Shown here: positions 62,640 through 64,000 of the stretch, in pieces
Numbering within the stretch: position 1 is the stretch's first letter
Layout: each line of letters opens with the position of its first letter
Notes under the pieces: generated by a model
Database searches by the model: none
Seen by the model: only the letters and a program-made list of their open reading frames with translations
What the model was told of the DNA's origin: nothing
Translations under genes and position numbers: made by a program
Assembly (NCBI GenBank): GCA_963794155.1
Contig: CAWCCX010000008.1
Coordinates: 682,001 to 746,000 of the forward strand
DNA from: Roseiarcus sp963794155
GTDB taxonomy: Bacteria; Pseudomonadota; Alphaproteobacteria; Rhizobiales; Beijerinckiaceae
Reading direction: 5' to 3'
DNA: 64,000 bases

Positions 62640-64000
62640 ATGGCTCGCGACGTCGTCGATAGTGAAGTTGTCGAGTTCGCGCGACGCGTTGGTCGCCTGG
62701 CTCGAGGCGGGCTGCAAGCCGGCGGGTCCGTTCCGGATCGGAACCGAGCACGAAAAGATACCCTTCTACCGCGCCGACCATTCGCCGGTTCCCTATGGCG
62801 GCGACAAGGGAATTCGGGCGCTCCTCGAGGGCATGCGCGCGCGCCTCGGCTGGGACCGAATCGAGGATGGCGGCAATCTCATCGGCCTCTATGACCCGAA
62901 CGGCGGCGGCGCCATCTCGCTCGAGCCGGGAGGACAGTTCGAGCTCTCCGGCGCGCCGCTCGACGACGCCCACTTAACCGTCGAGGAACTTGATCGTCAT
63001 CTCGCGGCTGCGCGCGCCGTCGCCGAGCCGCTGGGGATCGGCTTTCTCGCGCTCGGCATGAGCCCCAAATGGTCGCTGGCCGAGACGCCGGTCATGCCCA
63101 AGCACCGCTATGCGATCATGGCCCGATACATGCCGAAAGTCGGAACCCGCGGCCTCGACATGATGTTTCGCACCGCGACGGTGCAGGTCAATCTCGATTT
63201 CGCGAGCGAACGGGACATGGTGGCGAAAATGCGCGTGGGTCTGGCGCTGCAGCCGGCGATCGCTGCGCTCTTCGCCAATTCGCCATTCACCGACGGCAAG
63301 CTCAATGGATTGCTCTCGGCGCGCTCGGAGATCTGGCGTCATACCGACGCCGCCCGCACCGGCATGCTCCCGTTCGTGTTCGAGCCCGGCATGGGGTTCG
63401 AGCGCTACGTCGATTATGCGCTCGACGTGCCGCTCTATTTCCTGAAGCGAGGCGACCACTATCAGGACGTCGCCGGGGCGAGCTTCCGCGACCTTCTCGC
63501 GGGCCGGCTCAAGCAGGCGCCGGGGGAGCGCGCCACAATGGCCGATTGGGCGAACCACCTCTCGTCGATCTTCCCCGAGGTGCGGCTCAAGCGCTTTCTC
63601 GAAATGCGCGGAGCGGACATTGGGCCGCCCGAGCGCATCGTCGCGCTCGCGGCGCTGATGGCCGGACTCTATTATGATCCGGGCGCGCTGCGCTCGGCCG
63701 AAACCCTGATCGAGGGCTGGAGCGCCGAGGATTGGCAGAAGCTGCGCGACGACGCGCCGCTTTTTGGCCTTGCCGCCGAGGTCCGAGGCCGTGATCTGCG
63801 CTCGATTGCGCTCGACATGCTCGCGATCTCGCACGGCGGCCTCAAGCGGCGCGCCCGGCTCAACGCCCGAGGCGAGGATGAGACGATCCTTCTTCGTCCG
63901 CTCGAGGCGATCGCGGAGAGCGGACGCGAGCCGGCGCGGCATTGGATCGAGCGTTACGAAGGCCCATGGGGCCGCTCAGTCGATCCGGCCTTCGACGAGG
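62640..64000 (+). CDS. gshA: Glutamate-cysteine ligase, plant/alphaproteobacterial type, 3' end beyond window
   Basis: First step of glutathione synthesis. In frame from about 62,680 the protein reads ALVAWLEAGCKPAGPFRIG, TEHEKIPFY and GGQFELSG, with the rest of the GCS2-like fold. The expected N-terminus MARDVVDSEVVEF begins at ATG 62640 one frame over, and removing one T near 62676 joins the two; alternatively translation starts at GTG 62662. The gene continues past the right edge, so the C-terminus is not seen. Confidence 0.85.

Noticed and set aside
1..64000. tRNA, rRNA or transposase genes
   Set aside because: No tRNA-like cloverleaf, rRNA segment or DDE/recombinase protein was recognised; this was by reading only, and a covariance-model scan could still find a small RNA.

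Overview
The window is 64 kb of uniformly GC-rich, densely packed bacterial DNA. Protein types and gene order (leuS-lptE, divergent argH/tlpA, thrB-rnhA, zur/znuABC, DUF2852, HdeD, plant-type glutamate-cysteine ligase) point to an alphaproteobacterium of the Rhizobiales/Hyphomicrobiales. The dispersed repeats and the PQQ dehydrogenase would suit the Methylocystaceae/Beijerinckiaceae side, but family-level placement is only an inference. No rRNA, tRNA, CRISPR array, phage or transposase was found.

Layout. 0-2.7 kb: 3' part of leuS and lptE. 2.8-6.5 kb: peptide/opine-type ABC importer (two permeases, two ATPases). 6.7-8.5 kb: three small stress/envelope genes closed by a clear terminator. 8.7-14.6 kb: peptide-binding protein, amidase, lytic transglycosylase and a large membrane protein of glycosyltransferase type. 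14.6-22.4 kb: acetate kinase, PLP-dependent basic amino-acid decarboxylase, acetyltransferase, OsmC, a membrane 2Fe-2S adenylate cyclase and a pirin. 22.5-25.7 kb: multi-PAS hybrid histidine kinase. 25.9-29.2 kb: zinc uptake genes znuB-znuC-znuA divergent from zur, with a perfect Zur-like operator between znuA and zur. 29.2-35.8 kb: argH/tlpA, a GGDEF-EAL protein, an N-acyl amino acid synthase-like protein, then rnhA-thrB. 37-47.6 kb: surface-polysaccharide genes (UDP-glucose dehydrogenase, GT4, SGNH-like protein, FkbH-like HAD enzyme, acyl carrier protein, MBOAT acyltransferase) mixed with a DMT transporter and two c-type cytochromes. 47.9-52.8 kb: PQQ dehydrogenase, ispH, and a TetR/SDR pair with a palindromic operator. 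53.0-59.1 kb: a broken PEP-CTERM gene flanked by two copies of a dsbA 3' end, then an operon of a DsbA-family protein and two very cysteine-rich secreted proteins. 59.5-64 kb: ICL/PEP-mutase-family lyase, MATE transporter, DUF937 protein and the start of glutamate-cysteine ligase.

The most novel-looking unit is the 54.2-59.1 kb operon, which reads as a secretion module with its own disulfide-forming or -proofreading enzyme. Second is the FkbH/ACP/MBOAT/SGNH set, which looks like a three-carbon acyl decoration pathway for an exported glycan. Third is a membrane adenylate cyclase with a putative di-heme anchor and a plant-type 2Fe-2S domain.

Caution: at least seven otherwise normal genes (near 13.96, 23.35, 24.22, 40.47, 46.92, 49.36 and 62.68 kb) are each interrupted by a one-base shift that, when undone, restores a conserved protein. 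This pattern looks more like residual assembly error than decay, so these genes are annotated across the shift.
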